Below, piece after piece: positions 44,416 through 52,362 of a DNA stretch of 64,000 nt. Numbering within the stretch: the stretch's first letter is position 1; every line of letters begins with the position of its first letter. The position numbers and the translations under genes are program-made. A model generated the notes under the pieces. The model was not told the origin of the DNA. It saw nothing but the letters and a program-made list of their open reading frames with translations, and did not search any database. Source of the stretch: Pseudoxanthomonas sp. SL93 (GTDB lineage: Bacteria; Pseudomonadota; Gammaproteobacteria; Xanthomonadales; Xanthomonadaceae); the NCBI RefSeq assembly GCF_026625825.1, contig NZ_CP113065.1, forward strand, positions 2,914,001-2,978,000. Reading direction: 5' to 3'.

Positions 44416-46704
44416 ATGTCCCGAGTACGTCCTGCCGCCGCCAGGCCGCATCGCCTTGCCTTTGCCATCGCCGCGCTGCTGCCCTTCGGCACCGCCCTCG
44501 CCCAGGAAACCCCCGCCCCGGTCGCCACCGAAGCCTCCACGCTGGACACGGTGGAAGTCACGGCGCAGCGCAAGGTCGAGAACATCCAGGACGTGCCGGT
44601 CTCCATCAGCACCATCAACGGCGAGCAGCTCGGCGTGCTGGCCTCGGGCGGCACCGATATCCGCTTCCTGTCCGGCCGCGTGCCCAGCCTGAACATCGAG
44701 TCCTCGTTCGGCCGCGCGTTCCCGCGTTTCTACATCCGCGGCTACGGCAACACCGACTTCCGCCTCAACACCTCGCAGCCGGTCTCGCTGGTGTACGACG
44801 ACGTGGTGCAGGAAAACCCGATCCTGAAGGGCTTCCCGCTGTTCGACCTGGAGCAGATCGAAGTGCTGCGCGGCCCGCAGGGCTCGCTGTTCGGCCGCAA
44901 CACCCCGGCCGGCGTGGTGAAGTTCGAATCCGCCAAGCCCTCGCAGGAGACCAGCGGCTACGGCAAGGTCGGCGTGGGCAGCGACAACATGTGGAACGTG
45001 GAAGGCGCCGTCGGCGGTGCGCTCAGCGAGCGCTGGTCGGCACGCGCGTCGATGCTGTACCAGCGTCGCGAGGATTGGGTGGAGAACACCTATCCCGGCC
45101 CCAGCGACGGCTTCGAGGGCTATGACGAGTCCGCCGGCCGCGTGCAGTTCCTCTATGAAGGCGATGCCTTCGAAGCGCTGCTCAACGCGCACGCGCGCAA
45201 GTTGAACGGCACCGCGCGCCTGTTCCGCGCCAACATCATCGAGCCGGGCACCAACAACTTCGTCCCCGGCTTCGACGAGGACAAGGTCTCGCAGGACGGC
45301 CTGAACTACTCCGAGCTGGAATCGCAGGGCGCCAGCGCACGCCTGCGCTGGGAGCTGGGCGACTACACGCTGCACTCGATCACCGGCTACGAGAGCGTCG
45401 AGACGATCAACCGCGGCGACATCGACGGCGGCTACGGCGCGGTGTTCCTGCCCGATTCCGGCCCCGGCGTGATCCCGTTCGCGTCGGAAACCGCCGACGG
45501 CATCCCCGACCACTCGCAGTGGACCCAGGAGCTGCGCATCGAGTCGGCCTTCGACGGTCCGTGGAACTGGCAGGCCGGCGTCTTCTACTTCAAGGAAGAC
45601 TACCGTGTCGAAAGCTTCAGCTACGACTCGCTCAACAACAGCGCGCAGGACGGCTACCAGCGCATCCGCCAGACCAACGACGCCTGGGCCGTGTTCGGCG
45701 CGGTGACCTGGCAGGCCACCGACAGGCTGGAACTGCGCGGCGGCCTGCGCTACACCGTCGACGAGAAGGAACTGACGGTCGAGGATTACTGGAACACCGG
45801 CTTCGCCCCCTGCGTGCTGGCCGGCAAGTGCACGCTGGCGCAGCTGACCGCGCTGGAGCCGGACGGCGACCTGTCGGCTTCGCCCGAAGACAAGAAGTTC
45901 AACTGGGACCTGGCCGCGACCTATGCGGTGAATGACGATGTGAACCTGTACGCGCGCGCCGCCACCGGCTTCCGTGGCAGCAGCATCCAGAGCGCGGGTG
46001 CGTTCAACGCCAAGTCGGTGGCGGGTCCCGAGACCGTCACCTCGTTCGAAACCGGCGTGAAGGCCGACCTGTGGGACAAGCGCGCGCGCCTCAGCGCGGG
46101 CGTCTTCTACTACCGCGTCAAGGATCAGCAGCTCACCGCTGTCGGCGGCGCCGCCAACGCCAACATCCTGCTCAATGCGGAAGAGTCGGTGGGCCAGGGT
46201 TTCGAACTGGACCTGCAGGCCTACGTGACCGACAACCTGCTGGTCACTCTGGGCAGCAGCTACAACGACACCGAGATCAAGGACGACGACCTGGCCGTCG
46301 CCGTCTGCGCCGCCTGCACCGTGACCGATCCGCGCAACGCCGGCGGCCTGGCGTTGATCGACGGCAACCGCCTGCCGCAGGCACCGGAGTGGGTGCACAA
46401 CCTGACGGCGCGCTACGGTTTCGCCGTGGGTGAAGGCAGCGAGCTGTATGTCTACACCGACTGGGCATACCGCAGCGAGGTGAACTTCTTCCTGTACGAC
46501 TCCGTCGAGTTCACCGGCAAGTCGTCGCTGGAAGGCGGCCTGCGCGTCGGCTACGGCTGGGGCTACGGTGACTACGAAGTGGCCCTGTTCGGACGCAACA
46601 TCACCGACCAGCGTCGCATCGTGGGCGGCATCGACTTCAACAACCTGACCGGCTTCATCAACGAGCCGCGCACGGTGGGCGTGGAGTTCAGCGCGAAGTT
46701 CTGA
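44416..46704 (+). CDS. TonB-dependent outer-membrane receptor, substrate unknown
   Basis: 762 aa. A signal peptide (PFGTALAQ) is followed by a TonB box-like TLDTVEVTAQR, the plug domain (NIQDVPVSISTINGEQL, RFYIRGYGNTDFRLNTSQPVS, QIEVLRGPQGSLFGRNTPAG) and a beta-barrel ending in terminal Phe (GVEFSAKF), the outer-membrane assembly signal. The 'AQRKVENIQDVP' class is common in Xanthomonadaceae for carbohydrates or siderophores, but there are no catabolic neighbours. A bidirectional-looking terminator follows. Confidence 0.92.
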   Translation: MSRVRPAAARPHRLAFAIAALLPFGTALAQETPAPVATEASTLDTVEVTAQRKVENIQDVPVSISTINGEQLGVLASGGTDIRFLSGRVPSLNIESSFGRAFPRFYIRGYGNTDFRLNTSQPVSLVYDDVVQENPILKGFPLFDLEQIEVLRGPQGSLFGRNTPAGVVKFESAKPSQETSGYGKVGVGSDNMWNVEGAVGGALSERWSARASMLYQRREDWVENTYPGPSDGFEGYDESAGRVQFLYEGDAFEALLNAHARKLNGTARLFRANIIEPGTNNFVPGFDEDKVSQDGLNYSELESQGASARLRWELGDYTLHSITGYESVETINRGDIDGGYGAVFLPDSGPGVIPFASETADGIPDHSQWTQELRIESAFDGPWNWQAGVFYFKEDYRVESFSYDSLNNSAQDGYQRIRQTNDAWAVFGAVTWQATDRLELRGGLRYTVDEKELTVEDYWNTGFAPCVLAGKCTLAQLTALEPDGDLSASPEDKKFNWDLAATYAVNDDVNLYARAATGFRGSSIQSAGAFNAKSVAGPETVTSFETGVKADLWDKRARLSAGVFYYRVKDQQLTAVGGAANANILLNAEESVGQGFELDLQAYVTDNLLVTLGSSYNDTEIKDDDLAVAVCAACTVTDPRNAGGLALIDGNRLPQAPEWVHNLTARYGFAVGEGSELYVYTDWAYRSEVNFFLYDSVEFTGKSSLEGGLRVGYGWGYGDYEVALFGRNITDQRRIVGGIDFNNLTGFINEPRTVGVEFSAKF

Positions 46705-46717
46705 CGCACGACGCTCC

Positions 46718-46845
46718 TGTGGGAGCGACGTCAGTCGCGACAGGGGCAGACATCAGCCGGACAAAGAAAGGCAGGCCATGACGGCCTGCCTTTTCTTTTT
46801 CCCTCGATGCACCGGCATCCCGTCGCGACTTACGTCGCTCCCACA
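46718..46845. repeat. Inverted pair of REP elements, locus C
   Basis: Arms at 46718-46741 (TGTGGGAGCGACGTCAG...) and 46822-46845 (inverse, one substitution: TTACG for TGACG) enclose a transcription terminator. The pair lies between convergent receptor and rhomboid genes. Confidence 0.88.
46767..46800 (+). terminator. Intrinsic terminator of the TonB-receptor gene
   Basis: AAAGGCAGGCC-ATGAC-GGCCTGCCTTT (11-bp stem) is followed by TTTTCTTTTT. The upstream A-rich flank means it can also act on rhomboid-side transcripts. It sits inside REP pair C. Confidence 0.92.
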
Positions 46846-46852
46846 GGAACGA

Positions 46853-47638
46853 TCATGAGGTGGGCGGCTCGCGTGGCGGGAAATGCAGCACCACGCCACG
46901 CTTCTCCTCTTCCGGCGAATCCGGGCGCACCCACAGCAGCGGCACTTCGCGCGGCGCGGGCAGTTCCAGTTCGTCGTCGCTGCGCGCGGCGGCTTCTTCC
47001 TCTTCGATTTCCCAGCTGTATTTCTTGCGCGGCAGCGCCGGGTCCAAGCGACGGAACAGGAAGGCGGCGACCAGGCCCGCCACCGCGCCCCCCATGTGCG
47101 CCTGCCAGGACACGCCGGGTTCGCGCGGCAGGACGGTCAGCACCATGCCGCCGTAGAACAGGAACGCGATCATGCCCGCGGCGATCGCGGCGCGGTCGCG
47201 TCGCAGCAGGCCCAGCATGAAGATCATGAACATCAGGCCGTGGGTGAGGCCGCTGGCACCCAGGTGGTGCGAGCCGGGTTCACCCAGCAACCACGGACCC
47301 AGGCCCGCGCCCAGCCACACCAGCGGAATGGCCCACAGCGTGGCGCGCGGATACACGCTGCCGGCCAGCGTGCCGAGGATCAGCAGCGCGGAGGCATTCG
47401 CGGCGATGTGTTCCAGCGAGCCGTGCAGCAGCGGTGCGGTCAGGATACCCAGCAGGCCTTCACCCGACAGGGGCGCGATGGTGAACGCGCGCACGTCGAA
47501 GCTGCCCTGCGCCGAATACACCATCGCCAGCAGCAGCACGAAAGCCAGGCTCAGGTTCAGCGCACGCAGCAGCCGCTTGCGGTCATGCCGCTGTTGGGTT
47601 TCCGGGTCGAACGCCGGATCGTCGGGGTGCAGGTCCAT
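46853..47638 (-). CDS. Rhomboid-family intramembrane serine protease
   Basis: 261 aa from ATG 47638 (MDLHPDDPAFDPE). Six membrane helices are apparent. Catalytic Ser129 is in HHLGASGLTHG and His181 in SWQAHMGGAVAG; the oxyanion-stabilising HxxxN motif (His77-Asn81) is in LLHGSLEHIAANAS. The C-terminal ~60 residues form an acidic cytoplasmic tail (EIEEEEAAARSDDELELP). Substrates unknown. Confidence 0.9.
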   Translation of the reverse strand: MDLHPDDPAFDPETQQRHDRKRLLRALNLSLAFVLLLAMVYSAQGSFDVRAFTIAPLSGEGLLGILTAPLLHGSLEHIAANASALLILGTLAGSVYPRATLWAIPLVWLGAGLGPWLLGEPGSHHLGASGLTHGLMFMIFMLGLLRRDRAAIAAGMIAFLFYGGMVLTVLPREPGVSWQAHMGGAVAGLVAAFLFRRLDPALPRKKYSWEIEEEEAAARSDDELELPAPREVPLLWVRPDSPEEEKRGVVLHFPPREPPTS

Positions 47639-47689
47639 GGTCCAGTTCTGGCGACGGCCCGGACGAATGCAAGGCCGGGCCGGGATGGA

Positions 47690-47717
47690 CAGACCATCCC
47701 GCACGCGGGATGGTCTG
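47690..47717 (-). terminator. Hairpin after terC
   Basis: CAGACCATCCCGC and GCGGGATGGTCTG pair over 13 bp with an AC turn, 12 bases past the terC stop. A competing pairing with GGGATGG at 47682-47688 is possible. No U-tract is evident, so it is called a terminator by position. Confidence 0.5.
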
Positions 47718-47728
47718 CCAGGACCCCG

Positions 47729-48688
47729 TCAGGCCGCGCTGTCGGCCTTCTGCGGGCGCGCCAGGCTCAGCGCCACCGTCACGCCCAGGATCGCCGCCAC
47801 CGTGCCCAGCGCCCACGGCACCGGGATCTTGTAGACGTCGATCAGCAGCATCTTGGTACCGATGAAGCCCAGCACCACCGCCAGTCCGTACGGCAGCAGG
47901 TGGAAGCGGTCGGCCATGCCCGCCAGCAGGAAGAACATCGCGCGCAGGCCCAGCACCGCGAACACGTTCGAGGTCAACACGATGAACGGGTCCGAGGTGA
48001 TCGCGAAGATCGCCGGGATGCTGTCCACCGCGAAGATCACGTCGGTCACGCCGATCAGCACCAGCACCACGAACAGCGGCGTGTACCAGCGCACGCCGTT
48101 CTCGCGCACGCTGAGCTTGTCGCCGCGGTAACCATCGGTCAGCTTCAGGTGGTTGCGCATCCAGCGCAGCGCGGGGTTCTTCTCCAGGTCCGGCTCCTTG
48201 CCGGCGGCGAACCACATCTTGATGCCGGTCAGCAGCAGGAATGCACCGAAGAAATAGAGCAGCCAGTGGAACTTCGCCAGCAGCGCCGCACCGGCGAAGA
48301 TCAGGATGCTGCGCAGGACGATGGCGCCCAGGATGCCGATCACCAGCACGCGCTGGCGCTGCTCCTCGGGCACGGCGAAATACGTCATCACCATCAGGAA
48401 GACGAAGATGTTGTCGACCGCCAGCGCCTTCTCGACCAGGTAACCGGTCAGGAACTCCAGGCCCACGCGGTTGGCTTCGACCAGCCCCGCCGTCTCGTTG
48501 ACGTACCACCACAGCGCGCCGTTGAAGACCATGGCCAGGGCCACCCAGCCCAGGCTCCACCACGTCGCTTCCTTGAACGTCACCTTGTGCGCGCCGCCAT
48601 GGCGCATCAGCACCAGGTCGACGAGCAGCGCGATCACCACCAGGCCGCCGAAGCCGGCCCATAACCAGGGGTTGCCAATCGTTTCCAT
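47729..48688 (-). CDS. TerC-family membrane protein, probable Mn2+ exporter (Alx-like)
   Basis: 319 aa from ATG 48688 (METIGNPWLWAGFGGLVVIA). About 8-9 membrane helices. Conserved metal-site acidic residues occur in VEKALAVDNIFVFLMVMTYF and VTDVIFAVDSIPAIFAIT, the two hallmark TerC motifs. An upstream extension of the frame is rejected because it runs into the riboswitch. Control by a yybP-ykoY element points to manganese export, as for Alx and MntP; this is inference from the riboswitch class. Confidence 0.92.
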   Translation of the reverse strand: METIGNPWLWAGFGGLVVIALLVDLVLMRHGGAHKVTFKEATWWSLGWVALAMVFNGALWWYVNETAGLVEANRVGLEFLTGYLVEKALAVDNIFVFLMVMTYFAVPEEQRQRVLVIGILGAIVLRSILIFAGAALLAKFHWLLYFFGAFLLLTGIKMWFAAGKEPDLEKNPALRWMRNHLKLTDGYRGDKLSVRENGVRWYTPLFVVLVLIGVTDVIFAVDSIPAIFAITSDPFIVLTSNVFAVLGLRAMFFLLAGMADRFHLLPYGLAVVLGFIGTKMLLIDVYKIPVPWALGTVAAILGVTVALSLARPQKADSAA

Positions 48689-48756
48689 CGAGATTCCCGA
48701 AAAAAAGTGGAGGACGGCCGCGGGCGCGGACATCTCGGAACCGGGAAACGGGAATC

Positions 48757-48871
48757 CGGGGGTGCCTTCGCCTTCGCGGCGAAGGTCTCGCTCACAGCCC
48801 GGTGGGCTGCCGTGGGACCGGAGCACGGATGCTCGAAATGACGGCCTGCACGTTGGGAGCTACTCCCCTTC
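48757..48871 (-). promoter_or_regulatory. yybP-ykoY manganese riboswitch upstream of terC
   Basis: On the minus strand the leader reads GGGGAGTAGC (48859-48868), then GGCCGTCAT, then GAGCGAGACCTTCGCC and CGAAGGCGAAGG, with CCCCC closing the basal stem. These are the two conserved internal-loop strands of the yybP-ykoY class, which binds Mn2+ and raises expression of exporters. About 70 bases with a T-rich CTTTTTTTTCGGG separate it from terC; a hairpin there could be the expression platform. Confidence 0.9.
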
Positions 48872-48929
48872 TGCGGCCGATTGTCCGGGGATGCCCGGCC
48901 CGGTCAACCGCACGGGTAAAATGGCGTTC

Positions 48930-50099
48930 ATGAATACCCCCAACCCGACCGTACACCTGAAGAACGCCTGGCGTTCAAGCCACCCGTGGATCTTCCAGAA
49001 ACTGGTCGAGAAACCGGCCACCAAGCCCAAGCCCGGCAGCATCGTCGAGGTGGTGGGCGTGGACGGCGAGTGGATCGGCCGCGGCTTCTACAACGGCCAC
49101 TCGCGCATCGCCGTGCGCATCCTGGAAACGCATCCGGACATTCCGGTGGACGCGGGCTGGTTCTCGCGGAAGATCGCCGACGCCGTCGCGCTGCGCCGCG
49201 ACGTGCTGAAACTGGATGCCGTCAGCGATGCCTGGCGCGTGGTGCACGCCGAGGGCGACGGCCTGTCCGGCCTGGTGGTGGACCGCTACGGCGACCTGAT
49301 CGTGGTGGAGTTCTTCGCCGCCGGCATGTTCCGCCACCGCGAATGGATCTACGAGGCGCTGCGCGAGCAGTTCCCCGGCTGCCGCTTCCACAGCTTCGCC
49401 GACGAGCACGTGCAGAAGCAGGAAAGCTTCGACTTCCACGGCAACACCACGACCGAAGCCGAGGTCATCACCGAATACGGCGTGAAGTTCCGCGCCGATC
49501 CCGCCGGCGCGCACAAGACCGGCTTCTTCGCCGACCAGCGCGAGAACCGCGAGTGGCTGAGCCAGCAGGTGGAAGGCAAGACCGTGCTGGACCTGTGCTG
49601 CAACACCGGCGGTTTCGCGGTGTATGCCGCGGCACGCGGTGCGGCCGAGGTGGTCGGCGTGGACATCGACCAGGACGTCATCCAGATCGCCAAGGGCAAC
49701 GCCAAGCTCAACAACGTGCGGCCGAAGTTCGTGCAGGCCGACATCTTCCCGTACCTGCGCGATGCTGCGAACCGCGGCGAGCAGTACGACGTGGTGATCC
49801 TGGACCCGGCCAAGATGACGCGCGACCGCGAGCAGGTGATCGCCGCGCTGAAGAAATACCTGGACATGAACAAGCTGGCCCTGGGCGTGGTGAAGCCCGG
49901 CGGTTTGTTCGCGACGTTCTCGTGCACCGGCCTGGTCAGCGAGGAACAATTCCTCGACATGCTGCGCCGCGCCGCGTATTTCTCCGGCCGCACCATCCAG
50001 ATCCTCAAGGTCGCCGGCGCCGGCCCCGACCATCCCTTCATGGCGCACGTGCAGGAATCGCGCTACCTGAAGGCGGTGTTCTGCCGCGTGGTGGATTGA
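48930..50099 (+). CDS. rlmI: Class I SAM-dependent rRNA methyltransferase (RlmI-like)
   Basis: 389 aa from ATG 48930; an ATG 9 bases upstream is equally in frame. RlmI methylates C5 of a 23S rRNA cytidine (C1962 in Escherichia coli). An N-terminal PUA domain (about 1-75, LKNAWRSSHPWIFQKLVEKPA) precedes an EEHxxF-like subdomain and the Rossmann methyltransferase with VLDLCCNTGGFAVYAA, VVGVDIDQDVI, YDVVILDPAKMTRDR and TFSCTGLVS, the Cys being the likely nucleophile. Divergent from the terC riboswitch. Confidence 0.9.
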   Translation: MNTPNPTVHLKNAWRSSHPWIFQKLVEKPATKPKPGSIVEVVGVDGEWIGRGFYNGHSRIAVRILETHPDIPVDAGWFSRKIADAVALRRDVLKLDAVSDAWRVVHAEGDGLSGLVVDRYGDLIVVEFFAAGMFRHREWIYEALREQFPGCRFHSFADEHVQKQESFDFHGNTTTEAEVITEYGVKFRADPAGAHKTGFFADQRENREWLSQQVEGKTVLDLCCNTGGFAVYAAARGAAEVVGVDIDQDVIQIAKGNAKLNNVRPKFVQADIFPYLRDAANRGEQYDVVILDPAKMTRDREQVIAALKKYLDMNKLALGVVKPGGLFATFSCTGLVSEEQFLDMLRRAAYFSGRTIQILKVAGAGPDHPFMAHVQESRYLKAVFCRVVD

Positions 50100-50101
50100 G
50101 G

Positions 50102-50791
50102 GTGCACCGCACGCATAGCCAGCGGATCGTCGCGGTCCTGCTGGCCGTGCTGTGCGCCGGCTGCGCCTCCACGCCCGACGCACCTTGGCAGTCGCTGGCC
50201 GATACCACGCAATGGCGCAATGTGGGTGCGTCCACGCTGGATGCGCGCTGGCAGGTACGCGACGGCGAACTCGCACTGACGTCTGCGGGCGGCGGTGACA
50301 TCATCAGCGTCGGCACTTACGGCGACTTTGAACTGGAAGTGGAATGGCGCCTGCCGGCAGGCGGCAACAGCGGGCTGTTCTATCGCGCGCCTGATGCCCA
50401 ACCGGTCTGGGCGCGGGCGGTCGAATACCAGCTGCTGGACGATCGTGAGGCCGAAGACCGCATCGTACCCAGCCATCGTGCCGGTGCGGTGTACGACCTT
50501 GTCGCACCTGCCCAAGACGTGTTGCGTCCGATCCAGGCCTACAACCACGCCCGCATCGTTGCCTGCGGTCCGCGCGTGGAGCACTGGCTCAATGGCGTGC
50601 GCGTCGCTGCATACGATGCGGAGAGCGAAGACTGGTCCCGGCGCGTGGCCGCCAGCAAGTTCGCCGGCCAGCCGGAATTCGCCAAGGCGCGGCGCGGGCA
50701 TCTAGGCCTGCAGGATCATGGCAATGCGGTGTATCTGCGCAACATGCGGATCCGCGCGCTGGGCCGGGACTGCAAACCAGCTTCACTGTAG
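50102..50791 (+). CDS. DUF1080 (3-keto-disaccharide hydrolase-like) lipoprotein
   Basis: 229 aa from GTG 50102, two bases after the methyltransferase stop. No ATG fits, and the signal peptide with lipobox LCAGC (Cys near 20) begins here. The DUF1080 jelly-roll shows as GDFELEVEWRLPAGGNSGLFYR, VEYQLLDDRE, HRAGAVYDL and a C-terminal GHLGLQDHGNAVYLRNMRI. The family acts on keto-sugars or glycans in other bacteria; here substrate and role are unknown. Its stop falls inside REP arm D1. Confidence 0.82.
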   Translation: MHRTHSQRIVAVLLAVLCAGCASTPDAPWQSLADTTQWRNVGASTLDARWQVRDGELALTSAGGGDIISVGTYGDFELEVEWRLPAGGNSGLFYRAPDAQPVWARAVEYQLLDDREAEDRIVPSHRAGAVYDLVAPAQDVLRPIQAYNHARIVACGPRVEHWLNGVRVAAYDAESEDWSRRVAASKFAGQPEFAKARRGHLGLQDHGNAVYLRNMRIRALGRDCKPASL

Positions 50792-50921
50792 GAGCGACGT
50801 CAGTCGCGACCGCACGCCGACAGGGATCGATTGCGCCGGATGACGCATCCCGGCGCGCCACCGCTTTCTGATGATGTACCTGCTGTCGGGTCGTGCGGTC
50901 GCGACTGACGTCGCTCCTACA
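50787..50921. repeat. Inverted pair of REP elements, locus D
   Basis: Arms at 50787-50811 (TGTAGGAGCGACGTCAG...) and 50897-50921 are exact 25-base inverted copies, differing from locus A by one base per arm. The first arm supplies the DUF1080 stop codon (TAG). The pair lies between convergent genes and is followed by a terminator. Confidence 0.9.
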
Positions 50922-50930
50922 AAGAGCGAA

Positions 50931-50958
50931 AAAAAGGCGGGCCGAAGCCCGCCTTTTT
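50931..50958. terminator. Bidirectional intrinsic terminator between DUF1080 and fabV genes
   Basis: AAAAAGGCGGGC-CGAA-GCCCGCCTTTTT: a 7-bp GC stem extended by A/T pairs with T-runs on both strands, suited to stop both convergent transcripts. Confidence 0.93.
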
Positions 50959-50977
50959 CATGCGCCACGCAAGGCGC

Positions 50978-52195
50978 TCAGCCTTCCGGCGACAGCTCGA
51001 TGCAGTCGAACTTCACGTCCGGGTCCGCGTCGGCGTCGTAATCCACGTCACTGCGCTCGAAGCCGAACAGCTTCAGGAACTCGTGCTTGTAGTTGGCGTA
51101 GTCGGTCAGCTGGAACAGGTTTTCCGTCGTCACCTGCGGCCACAGCGCCTTCGCGGCGGCCTGCACGTCCGCGCGGAGTTCCCAGTCATCCAGGCGCAGG
51201 CGGTTCTCGTCGTCGGTGGCGGGCGGCGCGCCGTCGGCGCGGTACATGCGGTCGCGGAACAGCCGGTCCAGCTGCTCGATGGTGCCCTCGTGCAGGCCCA
51301 GCTCCTTCATCACCTTGAACACGATGCTGATGTACAGCGGCATCACCGGGATGGCGGAACTGGCCTGCGTCACCACCGACTTGAGCACCGCCACATTCGC
51401 CGTGCCGCCGGTGGACTTCAGGCGCTGGTCCAGTCGCTGCGCGGTGTGGTCCAGGTCGACCTTGGCGCGGCCGAGCGCGCCATGCCAGTAGATCGGCCAG
51501 GTGATGTCGGTGCCGATGTAGCTGAAAGCGACCGTGCGCGCACCGTCGGCCAGCACGCCAGCCTTGTCCAGCGCATCGATCCACAGTTCCCAGTCCTGCC
51601 CGCCCATCACCGTGACGGTGTCTTCGATCTCCTGCTCGGTGGCCGGCTCGATCGTCGCCTGGGTGATCTGGTCCTTGTTGGTGTCGATGGCGGTGGACGT
51701 GTACGGCGCACCGATGGGCTTCAGCGCCGAGCGCTTCACTTCACCGGTGGTCGGCAGCCTGCGCACCGGCGACGCGAGCGAGTAGACCACCAGGTCGACC
51801 TGGCCACCCATTTCCGCCTTGATCAGCTCGATCACCTTGGCGCGCGCTTCGTCGGAGAACGCATCGCCGTTGATCGACTTGCTGTACAGGCCGGCTTCCT
51901 TCGCGAACCTGTCGAACGCGGCCGAGTTGTACCAGCCGGCCGTGCCGGGCTTCTTCTCGCTGCCGGGCTTCTCGAAGAACACGCCCAGCGTGTCCGCGGC
52001 GAAGCCGAACGCCGCGCTGATGCGCGCCGCCAGGCCGTAGCCGCTGGAGGCGCCGATCACCAGCACCTTCTTCGGTCCGTCGGTGCGCACGCCCTGTGCG
52101 CGGGTCGCGGCGATCTGGTCACGCACGTTGAGCTCGCAACCGAGCGGATGGGTGGTGGTGCAGATGAAGCCGCGGACTTTGGGATGGATGATCAA
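50978..52195 (-). CDS. fabV: Enoyl-[acyl-carrier-protein] reductase FabV
   Basis: 405 aa if started at TTG 52195 ([20 protein letters not shown]), which matches Xanthomonas FabV; an ATG at 52231 would add 12 residues with no family support. FabV reduces enoyl-ACP with NADH in the last step of fatty-acid elongation and is resistant to triclosan. The NAD-binding [13 protein letters not shown] is near residue 47, and the active-site Tyr-x8-Lys is in [10 protein letters not shown]. Other family blocks: [37 protein letters not shown]. Confidence 0.95.
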   Translation of the reverse strand: MIIHPKVRGFICTTTHPLGCELNVRDQIAATRAQGVRTDGPKKVLVIGASSGYGLAARISAAFGFAADTLGVFFEKPGSEKKPGTAGWYNSAAFDRFAKEAGLYSKSINGDAFSDEARAKVIELIKAEMGGQVDLVVYSLASPVRRLPTTGEVKRSALKPIGAPYTSTAIDTNKDQITQATIEPATEQEIEDTVTVMGGQDWELWIDALDKAGVLADGARTVAFSYIGTDITWPIYWHGALGRAKVDLDHTAQRLDQRLKSTGGTANVAVLKSVVTQASSAIPVMPLYISIVFKVMKELGLHEGTIEQLDRLFRDRMYRADGAPPATDDENRLRLDDWELRADVQAAAKALWPQVTTENLFQLTDYANYKHEFLKLFGFERSDVDYDADADPDVKFDCIELSPEG

Positions 52196-52288
52196 CGTCG
52201 TAACCCGGGGGATGGTGTGCCTGCGCGGCATCTTAGTGCCGCAGGCGCCGGGAATGAAGCGCCGACACTGCACACGCAGGCGTATGGA

Positions 52289-52359
52289 CGTAGCGTGCGC
52301 CGCGCGCACGACCACAGGATCCTCACTCAATCCAGGTCGTGCGCCCGGCGCACGCTACG
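52289..52359. repeat. Near-perfect 25-base inverted repeat between the permease and fabV genes
   Basis: Arms 52289-52313 (CGTAGCGTGCGCCGCG...) and 52335-52359 match in 24 of 25 positions around a 21-base spacer. The sequence differs from the four GTAGGAGCGACG pairs, so it is a second extragenic palindrome type. It lies just after the permease stop. Confidence 0.8.
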
Positions 52360-52362
52360 CGA

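Noticed and set aside
44227..46398. A 723-codon minus-strand frame opposite the TonB receptor
   Set aside because: Shadow of a clear receptor gene; the translation is low-complexity Ala/Gly/Arg/Val.
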